Origin: an uncultured Paracoccus sp.
GTDB lineage: Bacteria; Pseudomonadota; Alphaproteobacteria; Rhodobacterales; Rhodobacteraceae
Length of the DNA stretch: 64,000 nt
Direction of reading: 5' to 3'
NCBI RefSeq assembly: GCF_937873615.1
Contig: NZ_CALMYP010000004.1
Coordinates: forward strand, 90,831-154,830
Below, in pieces: positions 52,941-63,456 of the stretch. Made by a program: the position numbers and the translations under genes. Each line of letters begins with the position of its first letter. Position 1 is the first letter of the stretch. Under the pieces are notes generated by a model. That model was not told the DNA's origin, made no database searches, and saw only the letters and a program-made list of their open reading frames with translations.

Positions 52941-55900
52941 ATGGCAACCATCCTGCTTTCCGCCGTGGGTGCGGCGGTCGGTTCAGGCTTCGGCGGCACC
53001 GTTCTTGGCCTGACCGGCGCGGTGATCGGCCGTGCCATCGGGGCGACGGCGGGGCGGCTGATCGATCAGCGGCTGCTCGGCGCCGGTTCTCAGGCGGTGG
53101 AAACCGGGCGGATCGACCGGCTGCGCATCCAGACCACGGGCGAGGGCATCCCGATCCCCCGGCTCTGGGGGCAGATGCGGGTGCCGGGTCATGTGATCTG
53201 GGCCGCGCCGCTGACCGAGGTCAGCTCGCGTCAGGGCGGCGGCAAGGGGACGGCGCCGCGTGTGACCAATATTTCCTATCGCCTCAGCCTTGCGCTGGCG
53301 CTGTGCGAGGGGCCGATTCTGGGTGTGGGCCGGGTCTGGGCCGATGGCGAGGAAATCCCGCCCTCGGACCTGAACATGCGGGTCTATGACGGATCGGAAA
53401 CCCAACTGCCCGATCCCTGCATCACGGCGCATGAGGGCGAGGATACGCCGGCCTATCGCGGCATCGCCTATGTCGTGCTGGAGGAGCAGGATCTGGAACG
53501 CTGGGGCAACCGGCTGCCGCAGTTGAGCTTCGAGGTCACGCGGGCGGCGAAATCGGGCGGCGGGTTGTCGCGCGAGGTTCAGGCCGTGGCGATGATCCCC
53601 GGCACGGGTGAATATTCGCTGGCGACGCGGGCGGTCAGCTATGATCTGGGTTGGGGAGAGACGGTGCCCGCCAATAGCGCGACCGCGCTTGCCGAGACCG
53701 ATTTCGCGGCTTCGATGGATATCCTCGGGCGCGAGTTGCCCCGGGTCGGATCCGTCTCGCTGGTGGTGTCCTGGTTCGGCGACGACCTGCGCGTCGGCCA
53801 TTGCACACTGCGGCCCAAGGTCGAGGATGCGGGTCGTGACGGTCAGGGCATGGCATGGCGTGCCGGCGGGATCGGTCGCGCGGCGGCGATGGAGGTTGCG
53901 CGCAAGGACGACCGACCGATCTATGGCGGCACGCCTGCGGATGCATCGGTTATCGAGGCATTGCGCGCCATCGCGCAATCGGGTCGGAAGGCCGTGTTCT
54001 ATCCCTTCATCCTGATGGAGCAACTGGCCGGCAACGGTCGCCCCGATCCATGGACCGGCGCGGTGGATCAGCCGATCATGCCCTGGCGGGGCCGCATCAC
54101 CGCCGAGATTGCCCCCGGCCGTGACGGCAGTCCCGATGGCACGGCGGCCAATCTGGCAGCGGTGCGGGCCTTTTTCGGCGATGCCGCGCGCGAGGATTTC
54201 GCGATCTCGGACGGTGCGATCACCTATACCGGTCCGCAGGAATGGTCCTATCGCCGTTTCATCCTGCATTACGCGCATCTTTGCGCCATGGCGGGCGGGG
54301 TCGATGCCTTCCTGATCGGATCGGAAATGCGGGGGCTGACGCAGTTGCGTGGCCCCGAGAACCGCTTTCCGGCGGTCGAGGAGTTGCGCCGGCTGGCGGC
54401 TGACGTGCGCGCCATTCTCGGGCCGGATGCGAAGATCAGCTATGCGGCGGATTGGTCGGAATATTTCGGCCATCATCCGGGTGGGGGTGATGTCTTCTTT
54501 CACCTCGATCCGCTCTGGTCCGATCCGAATGTCGATTTCATCGGTATCGACAATTACATGCCGCTGTCCGACTGGCGCGAGGGCGAGGATCACAAGGACG
54601 CGCATTGGCGGCGGATCGACGCGCCGGGCCATCTGGAAAGCCAGGTCGCGGGTGGCGAGGGTTATGACTGGTATTATGCCGACAGCGCCCATCGCGAATC
54701 CCAGATCAGGACGCCCATCGAGGATGGCGCTTACGGCGAACACTGGATCTGGCGCTACAAGGATCTGGTCAACTGGTGGGGCAACCGCCACCATGATCGG
54801 ATCGAGGGGGTCAGGCAGGCGGTGTCCTCGGCCTGGGTGCCGCGCTCGAAACCGATCTGGTTTACCGAGATGGGCTGTGCCGCGCTCGACAAGGGAAGCA
54901 ATCAGCCGAACAAGTTCCTGGATGCGATGAGCTCGGAATCGCGGCTGCCTTATCATTCGAACGGGGCGCGCGACGATGCCATGCAGGCGGCCTATGTCAG
55001 GGCCATGACGACTTACTGGTCGGACCCGGCGCATAACCCCATGGGCAGCTATGGTGGCCATATGGTCGATATGTCGCGCGCCCATGTCTGGTGCTGGGAT
55101 GCGCGGCCCTATCCGGCCTTTCCGGGGCGGGCGGACCTGTGGTCCGACGGTCCGGCCTGGGATCGCGGGCATTGGCTGAACGGGCGGGCCGGGGCGGTGC
55201 CGTTGGCCCGGGTGGTGGCGGATATCTGCGCGGCGGCGGGTGTCACGGCGATAGACGTATCTCGCCTGTCGGGGCTGGTGCGCGGCTACTCTGCCGGTGG
55301 GGCGGAGACTGCGCGGGCGAGCCTGCAGCCGCTGATGCTGGCCTATGGTTTCGACGCGGTCGAGCGTGACGGTGTGCTGAAATTCATCATGCGCGACGGT
55401 CTTGTCAGTGCGGAGCTGAGCGAACCGGCCTTGGCCGAATTGGAGGAGGTGGCGCATGAAACGACGCGCAGCGCCTCGGCTGAGATGGTCGGGCGGTTGC
55501 GGCTGACCCATGTCGCGGTCGGCGGCAGCTATGCCACCTCGACCGTCGAGGCGTCACTGCCGGACGACCCGTCGCCGGTGGTCTCGGACAGCGAGATGGC
55601 GTTGCTGATGACCGTGCCCGAGGCGCGCAATACAGCCGCGCGCTGGCTGGCCGAAGCGCAGATCGGCCGCGAGACGGTCCGGTTTCGCCTGCCGCCTTCT
55701 CAACGGTGGCTTGGGCCGGGGGATGTGGTCGCGCTGACGCGGCGCGGGGACAAAGTCGCGCATCGCTGGCGCATCGACCGGGTCGAGCGCGCCGGTGGCA
55801 TTACCGTCGATGCCGTAAGGACCGAGCCGGGCATCTATCGGCCGGTGGATTATCAGGAGGATGGCATCGCCATTCCGCGCTATCAGCCGCCGATGCCGGT

Positions 55901-56804
55901 CTGGCCGATCATCATGGACCTGCCATTGATGCGCGGCAATGAGGTGCCCCATGCGCCGCATATCGCGGTTGCCGCCAAGCCCTGGCCGGGATCGGTCGTG
56001 GTCTATGGCTCGGCCAGCCCGGACAGCGATTTCATGCTGAATACCACGCTGCCGCAGGGGGCGATGATCGGCGTCACGGAATCGCCTTTGCGCAAGGCGA
56101 AGCCGGGCCTGATTGACCGCGGGCATGGGGTGTTGGTGCGCTTTGGCACCGGGGCACTGGCGAATGCGTCGGAAAATGCGGTTCTGCATGGGGCGAATCT
56201 GGTCGCCATCGGGAATGGCAGCCCCTATGGCTGGGAGATTTTCCAGTTCACGCGGGCAAGTCTGGTGGCGAGCAATCTCTGGTCGCTTGGCGAGCGGTTG
56301 CGCGGGCAGTTCGGCACCGACGCGACCATGCCCGATGAATGGCCGGTCGGGTCGATTGTCGTGGTGCTGGACGGCGCGCTGCGCCAGTTGGCGCTGGATC
56401 CCGCCACGCTGGGGCAGGTGCGGCATTGGCGGATCGGTCCGGCAATGCGCGGGGTGGATCATCCCAGCTATCGCCAAAGGGCCACCAATACGCCGGGCGC
56501 GGGCCTGCGACCGCTGTCGCCGTGTCATCTGCGGCTGGTGGGCGAGCGGCTGTCATGGATCCGGCGCACGCGAATACAGGGCGACCGTTGGGATCTGCGC
56601 GATGTGCCGCTGGCCGAGGCGCGCGAAGCCTATCTGATCCTCGTCGAAGCGGGCGGCGAGACCCATGAGTTCGAAAGCGGCGCTGCGGCGTTCGATCTGC
56701 CTTCCGGTCTGGCGGGCCAGGCCGGGCAGGGGCGGCTGACGGCCTCGGTCGCGCAACTGTCCGAGCAATTTGGACCCGGTCCCTTCATTACCAGGAGCTT
56801 CTGA
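52941..56804 (+). CDS. GTA megatron / baseplate and host-contact protein (RcGTA g15)
   Basis: A 1287-residue tail tip protein. A Gly/Ala-rich start (ILLSAVGAAVGSGFGGTVLG) may insert in membranes. A hub-like region (GRIDRLRIQTTGEGIPIPRL) is followed by a glycoside-hydrolase-like TIM-barrel segment (residues ~350-750; FLIGSEMRGLTQLRGPENRF, WFTEMGCAALDKGSNQPNKF) and then phage tail-tip domains. Length is normal for the family and the frame is intact. Confidence 0.93.
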   Translation: MATILLSAVGAAVGSGFGGTVLGLTGAVIGRAIGATAGRLIDQRLLGAGSQAVETGRIDRLRIQTTGEGIPIPRLWGQMRVPGHVIWAAPLTEVSSRQGGGKGTAPRVTNISYRLSLALALCEGPILGVGRVWADGEEIPPSDLNMRVYDGSETQLPDPCITAHEGEDTPAYRGIAYVVLEEQDLERWGNRLPQLSFEVTRAAKSGGGLSREVQAVAMIPGTGEYSLATRAVSYDLGWGETVPANSATALAETDFAASMDILGRELPRVGSVSLVVSWFGDDLRVGHCTLRPKVEDAGRDGQGMAWRAGGIGRAAAMEVARKDDRPIYGGTPADASVIEALRAIAQSGRKAVFYPFILMEQLAGNGRPDPWTGAVDQPIMPWRGRITAEIAPGRDGSPDGTAANLAAVRAFFGDAAREDFAISDGAITYTGPQEWSYRRFILHYAHLCAMAGGVDAFLIGSEMRGLTQLRGPENRFPAVEELRRLAADVRAILGPDAKISYAADWSEYFGHHPGGGDVFFHLDPLWSDPNVDFIGIDNYMPLSDWREGEDHKDAHWRRIDAPGHLESQVAGGEGYDWYYADSAHRESQIRTPIEDGAYGEHWIWRYKDLVNWWGNRHHDRIEGVRQAVSSAWVPRSKPIWFTEMGCAALDKGSNQPNKFLDAMSSESRLPYHSNGARDDAMQAAYVRAMTTYWSDPAHNPMGSYGGHMVDMSRAHVWCWDARPYPAFPGRADLWSDGPAWDRGHWLNGRAGAVPLARVVADICAAAGVTAIDVSRLSGLVRGYSAGGAETARASLQPLMLAYGFDAVERDGVLKFIMRDGLVSAELSEPALAELEEVAHETTRSASAEMVGRLRLTHVAVGGSYATSTVEASLPDDPSPVVSDSEMALLMTVPEARNTAARWLAEAQIGRETVRFRLPPSQRWLGPGDVVALTRRGDKVAHRWRIDRVERAGGITVDAVRTEPGIYRPVDYQEDGIAIPRYQPPMPVWPIIMDLPLMRGNEVPHAPHIAVAAKPWPGSVVVYGSASPDSDFMLNTTLPQGAMIGVTESPLRKAKPGLIDRGHGVLVRFGTGALANASENAVLHGANLVAIGNGSPYGWEIFQFTRASLVASNLWSLGERLRGQFGTDATMPDEWPVGSIVVVLDGALRQLALDPATLGQVRHWRIGPAMRGVDHPSYRQRATNTPGAGLRPLSPCHLRLVGERLSWIRRTRIQGDRWDLRDVPLAEAREAYLILVEAGGETHEFESGAAAFDLPSGLAGQAGQGRLTASVAQLSEQFGPGPFITRSF

Positions 56805-57517
56805 TGAGCACGCAACAGACCCAACGCCTTGGCCTTCCGCTGGTGCAGGCGGCGCAGGCGCAGAAACATGTCACCGTCAACGAATCCCTGGCCCGGCTGG
56901 ATGGGCTGGTCAATCTGGTTCTGGTGAGCGCGAGCCAGACCTCTCCTCCGCTGGCCATGATCGAGGGCAGTTGCTACGGCGTGCCGTCCGGTGCCGGCGA
57001 GGCCTGGGCCGGGCAGGATGGCAGGATCGCCATTGCCTCCAACGGCGGCTGGGTCTTCGTCGATGCGCAGGCGGGGATGCGGGCCTTCGTGGTCGATGTC
57101 GGTGTGCCGGCAATCCACGACGGCACGGGTTGGATCGAGGGTGCCATGACGCTTGGTGCTTTCGGTTCGGCGCTTGCGGCGCGGGTGGCGGAAACCGAGG
57201 TCGCGGTCTCGGCGGGGACCAGCATGACCACCGATCTTGTCATTCCGAACTCGGCCATGGTGATCGGGGCGACGGCGCGGGTGAGCGAGGCGCTGACCGG
57301 CACGCTGAGCAGTTGGGCCATGGGCACCGAGGGGGCGACCGACCGTTTCGGATCTTCGCTTGGCATTCAGCAGGGATCATGGGCGCGCGGCATGCTGTCG
57401 CAGCCCTTTACCTACTGGTCGCCGGCACCGGTCATCCTGACGGCGACCGGCGGGGCTTTCGCCGGCGGCAAGGTCCGGCTGGCGGTGCACTGGCTGGAAC
57501 TGACATTGCCACGCTGA
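56804..57517 (+). CDS. DUF2793 protein, likely GTA accessory/fibre-associated
   Basis: A 237-residue protein with the DUF2793 pattern: MSTQQTQRLGLPLVQAAQAQ, KHVTVNESLARLDGLVNLVL, WAGQDGRIAIASNGGWVFVD. Its C-terminal half (about 140-237) is beta-rich with Gly/Ser/Thr. It overlaps g15 by one base, so it is co-translated with the megatron. In Rhodobacteraceae such genes follow the GTA cluster; a role in adsorption is inference. Confidence 0.85.
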   Translation: MSTQQTQRLGLPLVQAAQAQKHVTVNESLARLDGLVNLVLVSASQTSPPLAMIEGSCYGVPSGAGEAWAGQDGRIAIASNGGWVFVDAQAGMRAFVVDVGVPAIHDGTGWIEGAMTLGAFGSALAARVAETEVAVSAGTSMTTDLVIPNSAMVIGATARVSEALTGTLSSWAMGTEGATDRFGSSLGIQQGSWARGMLSQPFTYWSPAPVILTATGGAFAGGKVRLAVHWLELTLPR

Positions 57518-57570
57518 CGGGTTTTCCGCGCTGCGGCTTTGCGCTAATCTGCCGGGCAAAGGAGAGCCGC

Positions 57571-58416
57571 ATGAACAGTCCTGCGAAAGCTGAAATCCTG
57601 AACGCTGCGCCGGTCAGTGGCACGGCGCTCTGGTCGCAGATCTGCGCTGAGGCGCGCGAGGCGATTGCAGACGAGCCGCTTCTGGGGGCGCTGATCCATG
57701 CCGGGTTGCTGCATCACGACAACCTGCAATCCGCATTGGCCTATCGTTTCGCGATGAAGCTGTCCTCGGGCGAGATGAGCGCCCAGCTTCTGCGCGAAAT
57801 CGCCGATGCCGCCTATGCCGCGCGCCCGGAACTGGTCCTTGCCGCCGAGGCCGATATGCGCGCGGTCTATGAGCGCGATCCGGCCACGCACCGGCTGATG
57901 CAGCCCTTCTTGTTCTTCAAGGGGTTTCAGGCGCTGCAGGCCTATCGGATCGCCCATTGGCTCTGGACCGAAGGCCGCCGCGATATGGCCTATTTCGTGC
58001 AGATGCGCTGCTCCGAGGCGTTTGGCGTCGACATCCACCCGGCGGCGCGGGTCGGCAAGGGGGTGATGATGGATCACGCCCATTCCATCGTCATTGGCGA
58101 AACGGCGGTGGTCGGGGACAATGTCTCGATGCTGCATTCGGTGACGCTTGGCGGGACCGGCAAGGCCGATGGCGACCGGCACCCGAAGATCGGCAATGGC
58201 GTGCTTATCGGGGCCGGGGCCAAGGTGCTTGGCAATATCACCGTCGGGCGGTGCAGCCGGATTGCGGCGGGTTCGGTCGTTCTGGCCGATGTGCCGCCCT
58301 GCAAGACCGTGGCCGGGGTGCCGGCGCAGATCGTCGGTGACGCGGGCTGCACCGATCCGGCCTTCGCCATGGATCACCTGATCGAGGTGACCGCGATGGA
58401 GGAGGGCGAGGACTAA
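57571..58416 (+). CDS. cysE: Serine O-acetyltransferase
   Basis: A 281-residue enzyme. The start at 57571 after GGAGAGCCGC gives MNSPAKAEILNAAPVSGTAL; the frame from 56770 is read-through. The N-terminal helical domain (EPLLGALIHAGLLHHDNLQS) precedes left-handed beta-helix hexapeptides (VDIHPAARVGKGVMMDHAHS, IVIGETAVVGDNVSMLHSVT, LGGTGKADGDRHPKIGNGVL). It makes O-acetylserine for cysteine synthesis. It ends with a 4-bp convergent overlap with the sirtuin gene. Confidence 0.95.
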   Translation: MNSPAKAEILNAAPVSGTALWSQICAEAREAIADEPLLGALIHAGLLHHDNLQSALAYRFAMKLSSGEMSAQLLREIADAAYAARPELVLAAEADMRAVYERDPATHRLMQPFLFFKGFQALQAYRIAHWLWTEGRRDMAYFVQMRCSEAFGVDIHPAARVGKGVMMDHAHSIVIGETAVVGDNVSMLHSVTLGGTGKADGDRHPKIGNGVLIGAGAKVLGNITVGRCSRIAAGSVVLADVPPCKTVAGVPAQIVGDAGCTDPAFAMDHLIEVTAMEEGED

Positions 58417-59090
58417 GCCAGTCCCGCCACCCATTCCGGGACGATTTCAGTCGCCGGGCCGATGATGTGGCGATGGAAGTCGCGACTGACGGCCGAGCGA
58501 TCCAGGTTCAGCTCGATACATTCGGCGCCGCAACGCCGCGCATGCTGGCCGAAACCGGCGGCCGGATAGACATTGCCGGATGTGCCGATGGCGGCGAAGA
58601 TCTCGGCCTGTTCGAGGGCGGACCAGATCCTGTCCATGTGATAGGGGATTTCGCCGAACCAGACGATGTCGGGACGCGCCGTGGCCTTGCCGCATTGGGG
58701 GCAGGGCGTCTTCGTGTCGGTCCTGACCGGGCTGGGCCAGCGGTGGCCGCAACTGGCGCAAAGCGCGCTGTTCAGGGCACCGTGCATGTGGATGACATGG
58801 GCCGAGCCGCCGCGTTCGTGCAGGTCGTCGACATTCTGCGTCACCAGCGTCAATTCGTGCTTTTCTGCCAGTTCTGCCAAGGCGAAATGCGCGGCATTGG
58901 GCTGCGCTTCGGCTGCGGCCTTGCGCCGTTCGTTGTAGAAGCGGTGCACAAGGGCCGGGTCGCGCTGATAGGCTTCGGGTGTGGCGACATCCTCGATCCG
59001 GTGGTCTTCCCACAGGCCGTCGGCGGCGCGGAAGGTCCGCAGGCCGCTTTCGGCTGAGATTCCCGCGCCGGTCAGGACGACGATGCGCAT
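58413..59090 (-). CDS. cobB: Sirtuin NAD-dependent protein deacylase (CobB)
   Basis: A 225-residue class III sirtuin. It has VVLTGAGISAESGLRTFRAA, TQNVDDLHERGG, the catalytic His in HMHGAL and zinc ligands CASCGH and CPQCGK. The YNERR motif (Y-x-x-R) in the substrate pocket marks the SIRT5-like group that removes succinyl or malonyl groups as well as acetyl. It follows a small secreted protein gene by one base. Confidence 0.92.
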   Translation of the reverse strand: MRIVVLTGAGISAESGLRTFRAADGLWEDHRIEDVATPEAYQRDPALVHRFYNERRKAAAEAQPNAAHFALAELAEKHELTLVTQNVDDLHERGGSAHVIHMHGALNSALCASCGHRWPSPVRTDTKTPCPQCGKATARPDIVWFGEIPYHMDRIWSALEQAEIFAAIGTSGNVYPAAGFGQHARRCGAECIELNLDRSAVSRDFHRHIIGPATEIVPEWVAGLA

Positions 59091-59091
59091 C

Positions 59092-59391
59092 TCAGCGGCA
59101 ATAGGATTCGGCGGTGCGAGTGAAGGTCTTGTAGCGGGCCCAGAAGGCGTTGTCGGAATCGCGCTTCGACATGCGCACCTCCTGCGCCTTGTGAGGGTCG
59201 CGGAAGAATGCAGCCGCGCGGCGCTGATCGGAGCGCGACAGTGTCTGGTTGGCCACCTGCTGGGCGCAGCTGCAAAGCGCGGGCTGGCGGGCGCCGCGAT
59301 CCGTGCGCACGCAGGCGCTGTCGATGGGGCCGGCCATGGCCAAAGGCGTGGTCAGCACGACCGCCGCGGCGGCAATGAGAATGCGATTCAT
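59092..59391 (-). CDS. Small secreted protein, hypothetical
   Basis: A 99-residue protein with a signal peptide (MNRILIAAAAVVLTTPLAMA, cleavage before GPID) and a mature part with four cysteines (ACVR, CSCAQ, SYCR) likely to form two disulfides. No family name is certain, though such short periplasmic proteins recur in Rhodobacteraceae. It is one base upstream of cobB and probably shares its transcript. Confidence 0.75.
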   Translation of the reverse strand: MNRILIAAAAVVLTTPLAMAGPIDSACVRTDRGARQPALCSCAQQVANQTLSRSDQRRAAAFFRDPHKAQEVRMSKRDSDNAFWARYKTFTRTAESYCR

Positions 59392-59551
59392 GACTGTCTC
59401 CTCGGTTCTGCCTGGATTGCCGTTTCGGCATTATTGGGGGCGGCACTGCCTGCCCCGATTGCGCCAAGACTAGCAGGAACCCGCCATCCGCTCAATCGTT
59501 GCGTGTCGCGAAGGGGTGGGGATCGGGCAAAAAGCGCCCCCATATCTTGTG

Positions 59552-59737
59552 TCAGGCGGGCTTTGGATCGAAGCCCGCAGCACGAATCACCTCTGCCGCG
59601 CGCGTCGGGTCGAGGCCTTCGACGGTGACTTCCTTGCGTTCCAGATCGACCGCAGCCGTGCCGCCGGCCTCGGCAACGGCTTTTTCGACGGTCGATCTGC
59701 AATGTCCGCAGGTCATGTCTGATACGATCAGTTTCAT
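59552..59737 (-). CDS. Heavy-metal-associated domain protein (CopZ-like)
   Basis: A 61-residue single HMA domain: [20 protein letters not shown] with the MTCGHC metal site and a normal beta-alpha-beta-beta-alpha-beta length. CopZ-like proteins carry Cu(I) to P-type ATPases. Its start overlaps the stop of adenine deaminase by 4 bp, so it is translated as the second gene of that pair, an unusual partner. It lies 54 kb from the HMA-bearing ATPase at 3737. Confidence 0.88.
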   Translation of the reverse strand: MKLIVSDMTCGHCRSTVEKAVAEAGGTAAVDLERKEVTVEGLDPTRAAEVIRAAGFDPKPA

Positions 59738-61497
59738 CGCTTTTCTCCTGTCACTTGCGCATCGTGACCCATATCCGGGGCATCGGCAATATCGCCGATG
59801 ATCTGGAAACGGTCGACATCGACCATGCCCATATCGGTGATCTTCAGGTGCGGGATCACCGGCAGGGCGAGGAAGGCGAGCTGCAGGAAGGGCTCGTGCA
59901 GAACCACGCCGAGATCCCGCGCGGCCTTGCGCAGGCGGACAAGCGCATCGTGGACATGTTCGAACCCGTCGGCGCTCATCAGGCCGGCGATGGGCAGGGC
60001 GAGTTCCGCCGTCACCGCGCCGTTTTCCACCACGACGAAGCCGCCGCCGATCTCGGCCAGGCGGCGCGCGGCCACGGCCATGTCGGCGTAATCCACCCCA
60101 ACGAGCGCGATATTGTGGTGGTCATGGCACACGGTCGAGCCGATGGCGCCGCGCTGCATCCCGAAACCGCGCACGAAACCGTTGGCGATATTGCCGTTGC
60201 GGCCATGCCGCTCGACCACGGCGATACGGGCCAGGTCGCGCGCCGGATTGGGGCGGCGGTCGCCATCGGTTGCGGCGATGTCCTCGATCAGGTGATCGGT
60301 CAGGATGCGGCCGGGCTGGATGCCGATGACAGGCGTGGGGCCCGTGCCGGTCATGTGGAAGCTTCCTGCATCCAGCGGCGGCAGGTGGACGGAGTTCAGC
60401 CCGACCAGCCCCCGGATCGTCCGGCCCCTGAAGGCCTCGTCGTCGATCGCCACGCCACCGCAGATCACCCGACGGATCGCGCAGCTTTCCACATCCTCCA
60501 GCACCACGATATCGGCGCGCCGGCCCGGCGCGACCTGACCGCGATCCTTCAGCCCGAAGGCCTCGGCGGCTGACAGCGAGGCAGCGCGATAGACCGCCAG
60601 CGGGTCGCAGCCATGACCGATCAGCCGGCGGATCATGGCGTCCAGATGGCCTTCCTCGGCGATGTCCAGCGGGTTGCGGTCATCGGTGCAGAGGCACATG
60701 TAAGGCGCCGTCAGCGGTGTCAGCGCCGGCGCCAGAGCATCCAGATCCTTCGAGACCGAGCCCTCGCGGATCAGCACCCGCATTCCCTTCTGCAGCTTCT
60801 CGATGGCTTCGGTGGCGGTTGTCGCCTCGTGCTCGGTGCGGATGCCGGCGGCGATATAGCCGTTCAGATCCCGCCCCGAGAGCAGTGGCGCATGACCGTC
60901 GATATGGCGGCCGGCGAAGGCGCGAAGCTTTTCCATGCAGGCCGGATCGCGGGTCAAAACGCCGGGATAATTCATGAATTCCGCCAGCCCGATCACCGCC
61001 GGATGATCGGCCAGTTCCAGCAGATCGCCGGCATCCAGCCGCGCGCCTGAAGTCTCCATCGGCGACGAGGGCACGCAGGAGGACAGGTTCACCCGCAGAT
61101 CCATCACCGTCATCCGCGAGGCGTCGAGGAAATATCTGATCCCCTCGGCGCCGATCACATTGGCGATCTCGTGCGGGTCGCAGATGGCGGTGGTCACGCC
61201 GCGCGGGGTGACGCAGCGGTCGAATTCCGAGGGCGTCACGCAGGAGCTTTCGATATGCAGATGCGTGTCGATGAAGCCCGGCACCAGCGTCGCGCCGGAA
61301 ACGTCGATCTCGCGCTTTCCCCGGTATTCCGCGCCGATCCCCACGATCGTATCGCCCGCGATGGCGACATCGCCCGCGATCCGCGCCCCGGTGACCATGC
61401 ACCAGACCTGGCCGCCTTTCAGAACGAGATCGGCGGGGGTCTCGCCGCGGCCCTGGGCGATGCGGTTTTCCAGTGTGGATCGGTCGTTGCCGGTCAT
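59734..61497 (-). CDS. ade: Adenine deaminase
   Basis: A 587-residue amidohydrolase. The start at 61497 follows GGAGAGCAAG and gives [20 protein letters not shown]; a much longer minus frame to 63234 is the shadow of lepA. It has [20 protein letters not shown] (metal ligands), [51 protein letters not shown] and [13 protein letters not shown]. Length and order fit bacterial adenine deaminase, converting adenine to hypoxanthine with Mn or Fe. Confidence 0.93.
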   Translation of the reverse strand: MTGNDRSTLENRIAQGRGETPADLVLKGGQVWCMVTGARIAGDVAIAGDTIVGIGAEYRGKREIDVSGATLVPGFIDTHLHIESSCVTPSEFDRCVTPRGVTTAICDPHEIANVIGAEGIRYFLDASRMTVMDLRVNLSSCVPSSPMETSGARLDAGDLLELADHPAVIGLAEFMNYPGVLTRDPACMEKLRAFAGRHIDGHAPLLSGRDLNGYIAAGIRTEHEATTATEAIEKLQKGMRVLIREGSVSKDLDALAPALTPLTAPYMCLCTDDRNPLDIAEEGHLDAMIRRLIGHGCDPLAVYRAASLSAAEAFGLKDRGQVAPGRRADIVVLEDVESCAIRRVICGGVAIDDEAFRGRTIRGLVGLNSVHLPPLDAGSFHMTGTGPTPVIGIQPGRILTDHLIEDIAATDGDRRPNPARDLARIAVVERHGRNGNIANGFVRGFGMQRGAIGSTVCHDHHNIALVGVDYADMAVAARRLAEIGGGFVVVENGAVTAELALPIAGLMSADGFEHVHDALVRLRKAARDLGVVLHEPFLQLAFLALPVIPHLKITDMGMVDVDRFQIIGDIADAPDMGHDAQVTGEKR

Positions 61498-61659
61498 CTT
61501 GCTCTCCTGTTGAGCGCCGATGATCGTCCCGCCGCGCGCCAAGGTAAAGACCTGTGGCGCGGTCAATCGCGACACCTGCCCGGATGCCGGACGACGCGCC
61601 CCCACGCATGGTTGCAAATCCCCCTTCCAGCGCCGCAATCGCGCCTGTATATGCGGCGC

Positions 61660-63456
61660 ATGACCGATCTCGACCTCATCCGCAATTTCTCCATCGTGGC
61701 GCATATCGACCACGGTAAATCCACGCTGGCCGACCGGCTGATCCAGCTGACCGGCACCGTCGCCGAGCGCGACATGAAGGCGCAGCTTCTGGACAGCATG
61801 GATATCGAGCGCGAGCGTGGCATCACCATCAAGGCCAATACCGTGCGCATCGCCTATCCGGCGAAGGACGGGAAAACCTATGTCCTGAACCTGATCGACA
61901 CGCCCGGCCATGTCGACTTCGCCTATGAGGTCAGCCGCTCCATGCGCGCGGTCGAGGGTTCGCTTCTGGTCGTCGATGCCACGCAGGGCGTCGAGGCGCA
62001 GACGCTGGCGAACGTCTATCAGGCCATCGACGCGGATCACGAGATCGTCCCGGTCCTGAACAAGATCGACCTGCCGGCGGCCGAACCCGACCGGGTCAAG
62101 GAACAGATCGAGGATGTGATCGGCATCGACGCCTCGCAGGCGGTGCCGATTTCCGCCAAGACCGGGCTTGGCATTCCCGATGTGCTGGAAGCCATCGTCA
62201 CCCGCCTGCCGGCGCCCACAGGCGACCGCAACGCACCCTTGAAGGCGATGCTGGTCGATTCGTGGTATGACGCCTATCTGGGCGTCGTCGTCATGATCCG
62301 CGTGATGGATGGGGTGATCCGCAAGGGCGATCAGGTCAAGATGATGCAGACCGGCGCCAGCTACAAGCTCGACAAGCTGGCCGTGCTGACCCCGGCGATG
62401 AAGGATATCGCCGAACTCGGCCCGGGCGAGATCGGCGTCTTCACCGCCTCGATCAAGCAGGTCCGCGACACCCGCGTCGGCGACACCATTACCCATGAAA
62501 AGAAACCCGCCGCCGCCGCACTTCCGGGCTTCAAGCCGGCGCAGCCGGTGGTGTTCTGCGGTCTCTTCCCGGTCGATGCCAACGATTTCGAGGCGCTGCG
62601 CGACGCCATCGAGAAACTGGCCCTGAACGATGCCAGCTTCTCCTATGAGATGGAGACCTCGGCGGCCCTTGGTTTCGGCTTCCGCTGCGGCTTTCTGGGC
62701 CTGCTGCATCTCGAAGTCATCCGCGACCGGCTGGAACGCGAATACGACCTCGACCTGATCACCACCGCGCCTTCGGTGGTGTTCCGCCTGCATATGCGCG
62801 ACGGCGAGGTGCGCGAATTGCACAACCCCGCCGACATGCCCGACCTGACCCTGGTCGATCATATCGAGGAGCCGCGCATCAAGGCCACGATCATGGTCCC
62901 CGACGAATATCTGGGCGATGTGCTGAAGCTGTGCCAGGACCGGCGCGGCATCCAGATGGACCTGACCTATGCCGGTTCCCGTGCCATGGTCGTCTATGAC
63001 CTGCCGCTGGCCGAGGTGGTCTTCGACTTCTATGACCGGCTGAAATCGGTGACCAAGGGCTATGCCAGCTTCGACTACCAGATCAGCGAATATCGCGAGG
63101 ATTATCTGGTAAAGATGTCGATCCTGGTGAATGACGAACCCGTCGACGCGCTGTCGATCATGGTCCATCGCGACCGCGCCGAGGCGCGGGGCAGGGTGAT
63201 GGTCGAGAAGCTGAAAGAGCTGATCCCGCGCCACATGTTCAAGATCCCGATTCAGGCCGCCATCGGCAGCCGCGTCATCGCCCGCGAAACGCTTTCTGCG
63301 ATGCGCAAGGACGTGACCGCGAAATGCTATGGCGGCGACGCGACGCGAAAGAAGAAGCTGCTGGAGAAGCAGAAGGCCGGCAAGAAGAAGATGCGCCAGT
63401 TCGGCAAGGTCGAGATACCGCAGACGGCGTTTATTCAGGCGTTGAAGATGGAGTGA
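61660..63456 (+). CDS. lepA: Elongation factor 4
   Basis: A 598-residue translational GTPase. Start 61660 gives [20 protein letters not shown], the usual N-terminus; 61651 (MRR-) is possible and the frame to 61171 is not supported. GTPase motifs are [17 protein letters not shown] and [10 protein letters not shown]. The LepA-specific C-terminal domain reads [20 protein letters not shown], then [14 protein letters not shown]. It helps reposition ribosomes under stress. A terminator follows at 63587. Confidence 0.96.
   Translation: MTDLDLIRNFSIVAHIDHGKSTLADRLIQLTGTVAERDMKAQLLDSMDIERERGITIKANTVRIAYPAKDGKTYVLNLIDTPGHVDFAYEVSRSMRAVEGSLLVVDATQGVEAQTLANVYQAIDADHEIVPVLNKIDLPAAEPDRVKEQIEDVIGIDASQAVPISAKTGLGIPDVLEAIVTRLPAPTGDRNAPLKAMLVDSWYDAYLGVVVMIRVMDGVIRKGDQVKMMQTGASYKLDKLAVLTPAMKDIAELGPGEIGVFTASIKQVRDTRVGDTITHEKKPAAAALPGFKPAQPVVFCGLFPVDANDFEALRDAIEKLALNDASFSYEMETSAALGFGFRCGFLGLLHLEVIRDRLEREYDLDLITTAPSVVFRLHMRDGEVRELHNPADMPDLTLVDHIEEPRIKATIMVPDEYLGDVLKLCQDRRGIQMDLTYAGSRAMVVYDLPLAEVVFDFYDRLKSVTKGYASFDYQISEYREDYLVKMSILVNDEPVDALSIMVHRDRAEARGRVMVEKLKELIPRHMFKIPIQAAIGSRVIARETLSAMRKDVTAKCYGGDATRKKKLLEKQKAGKKKMRQFGKVEIPQTAFIQALKME

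Noticed and set aside
52983-55511. An 842-codon minus-strand open frame
   Set aside because: Antisense to the GTA g15 gene and without recognisable features; shadow.
61498-63234. Upstream extension of adenine deaminase to a 1166-residue protein
   Set aside because: The extension is the reverse of lepA; the ribosome site and family N-terminus place the start at 61497.
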